From Kitasatospora cinereorecta (lineage in GTDB: Bacteria > Actinomycetota > Actinomycetes > Streptomycetales > Streptomycetaceae), in NCBI RefSeq assembly GCF_024172095.1, contig NZ_JAMZDX010000004.1:248001-312000 (forward strand): a DNA stretch of 64,000 nucleotides. Direction: 5' to 3'. The position numbers were made by a program, and so were the translations under genes. Positions 63,397 to 64,000 of this stretch are shown piece after piece. Position 1 is the first letter of the stretch. Each line of letters begins with the position of its first letter. The notes under the pieces were generated by a model. It was not told the DNA's origin. It ran no database searches and saw nothing but the letters and a program-made list of their open reading frames with translations.

Positions 63397-64000
63397 CCGC
63401 ACGATCGACTTCACCACCGGCGCGCCCGTCGCGGGCTCGCTCGACGTCGCCTGGGTCCATGGCGCGGCCGGTGAGCCGAACCTCCAGGTCCACCACTACG
63501 ACGAGCACACCGTCATCCTGCGGCAGAGCAAGCGGGTCACCTACGAGGCGCCGTTCCTGTTCCTGCTGTTCGGCGAGGAGCGGGCCCTGCTGCTGGACAC
63601 CGGCGCCACCGAGGACGCGGAGCTGTTCCCGCTGCGCGCCACCGTCGACCGGCTGATCGACCAGTGGCTGGAGCGGCACCCGCGCGAGGGGTACGGCCTG
63701 GTCGTCGCGCACACCCACGGGCACGGCGACCACGTCGCGGCCGACGCCCAGTTCGCCGACCGGCCGCAGACCGCGGTGGTGGCCCGCGAGCCCGAGGCGG
63801 TACGGGACTTCTTCGGCTTCGGCGACGGCTGGCCGACCGGCGCGGTCACCTTCGACCTCGGCGGCCGGGTGCTGGACATCCTCGGCTCCCCGGGCCACCA
63901 CGCCGCCGCGATCACCTGCTACGACCCGTGGACCGGCATCCTGTTCACCGGCGACACCGTCTACCCCGGGCGCCTGTACGCCTTCGACTTCCCCGCCTTC
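63380..64000 (+). CDS. MBL-fold metallo-hydrolase, N-terminal part (cut by window end)
   Basis: The first ~207 residues of an MBL-fold enzyme. The zinc motif is VAHTHGHGDHVAAD (H-x-H-x-D-H), followed by GSPGHHAAAITCYD with the next His and ILFTGDTVYPGRLY with the metal-bridging Asp; the final His motif would lie beyond the window. It is closely related to the MBL gene at 37280. The ATG at 63380 has GGGGGAGAATCAGG upstream. It overlaps the ArsR gene by 17 bp and should be derepressed when that regulator releases its operators. Confidence 0.87.
   Translation, partial: MSPTTDRTIDFTTGAPVAGSLDVAWVHGAAGEPNLQVHHYDEHTVILRQSKRVTYEAPFLFLLFGEERALLLDTGATEDAELFPLRATVDRLIDQWLERHPREGYGLVVAHTHGHGDHVAADAQFADRPQTAVVAREPEAVRDFFGFGDGWPTGAVTFDLGGRVLDILGSPGHHAAAITCYDPWTGILFTGDTVYPGRLYAFDFPAF

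Noticed and set aside
1..64000. tRNA, rRNA genes and CRISPR arrays
   Set aside because: I looked for tRNA-like arms and evenly spaced repeats with unique spacers and saw none.

Overview
This 64 kb window is very GC-rich DNA with strong third-codon GC, dense short intergenic gaps and many GTG starts. Gene content (seven TetR-type regulators, two ECF sigma factors, MMPL, DHA2 and FUSC exporters, DUF5709, DUF6194, DUF2871 and DUF4267 proteins, a cysteine/serine endopeptidase-inhibitor-type secreted protein, a Mut7-C protein) points to a Streptomycetaceae chromosome (Streptomyces or Kitasatospora). No rRNA, tRNA, CRISPR array, replication origin or complete prophage was seen. The mix of small regulator/target pairs is typical of an accessory or arm-proximal region. 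About 68 protein genes are supported. All functions come from reading motifs; no database was searched.

Layout. 0-3 kb: end of a uronate isomerase gene (uxaC), an alpha-L-fucosidase and a divergent AraC regulator. 3-10 kb: an AGPS-like flavoprotein with a divergent TetR, an Old Yellow Enzyme with a MarR, an orphan contractile-tail tube gene, a TetR-SDR operon and a GNAT. 10-14 kb: three unrecognised ORFs and a CocE-like hydrolase. 14-21 kb: a ketopantoate-reductase/methyltransferase fusion, isochorismatase-type hydrolase plus GlxA regulator, prolyl aminopeptidase, and a methyltransferase/membrane-protein pair facing a TetR across a nested palindrome. 20-30 kb: small DUF proteins, a compact 49-aa gene with its own promoter and terminator, an SDR, membrane proteins, Mut7-C, a TetR-hydrolase operon and a DHA2 exporter.

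30-43 kb holds the most striking locus: an ECF41-type operon (epimerase, sigma factor with fused SnoaL domain, SRPBCC protein) preceded by a textbook ECF41 promoter. The sigma gene carries a 222-bp inverted-repeat element inserted exactly in frame. Then follow MMPL, FUSC, MBL-fold and MFS genes, two small DUF membrane proteins, and a second MMPL with a divergent TetR. 43-52 kb: an M23 peptidase without signal peptide, a nuclease-like protein and an unrecognised helical protein between short direct repeats; a double-MerR regulator; rhodanese with TetR; an MGT-type glycosyltransferase; a second sigma factor with a probable membrane anti-sigma; and NUDIX. 52-64 kb: a geranylgeranyl-reductase-type flavoprotein, quinone oxidoreductase, VOC protein, secreted inhibitor, amine-oxidase-like plus saccharopine-dehydrogenase-like pair, NADAR, SpoIIE phosphatase, sirtuin, and an ArsR/MBL pair cut by the window end.

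How the genes work together. Most units are a one-component regulator next to one enzyme or exporter with a palindromic operator in the shared promoter. About ten genes have a TANNNT (-10) box 6-8 nt before the start codon and no ribosome binding site, which suggests leaderless mRNAs. Several operators (before the first MMPL, the MFS and the flavoprotein) have no regulator gene nearby.
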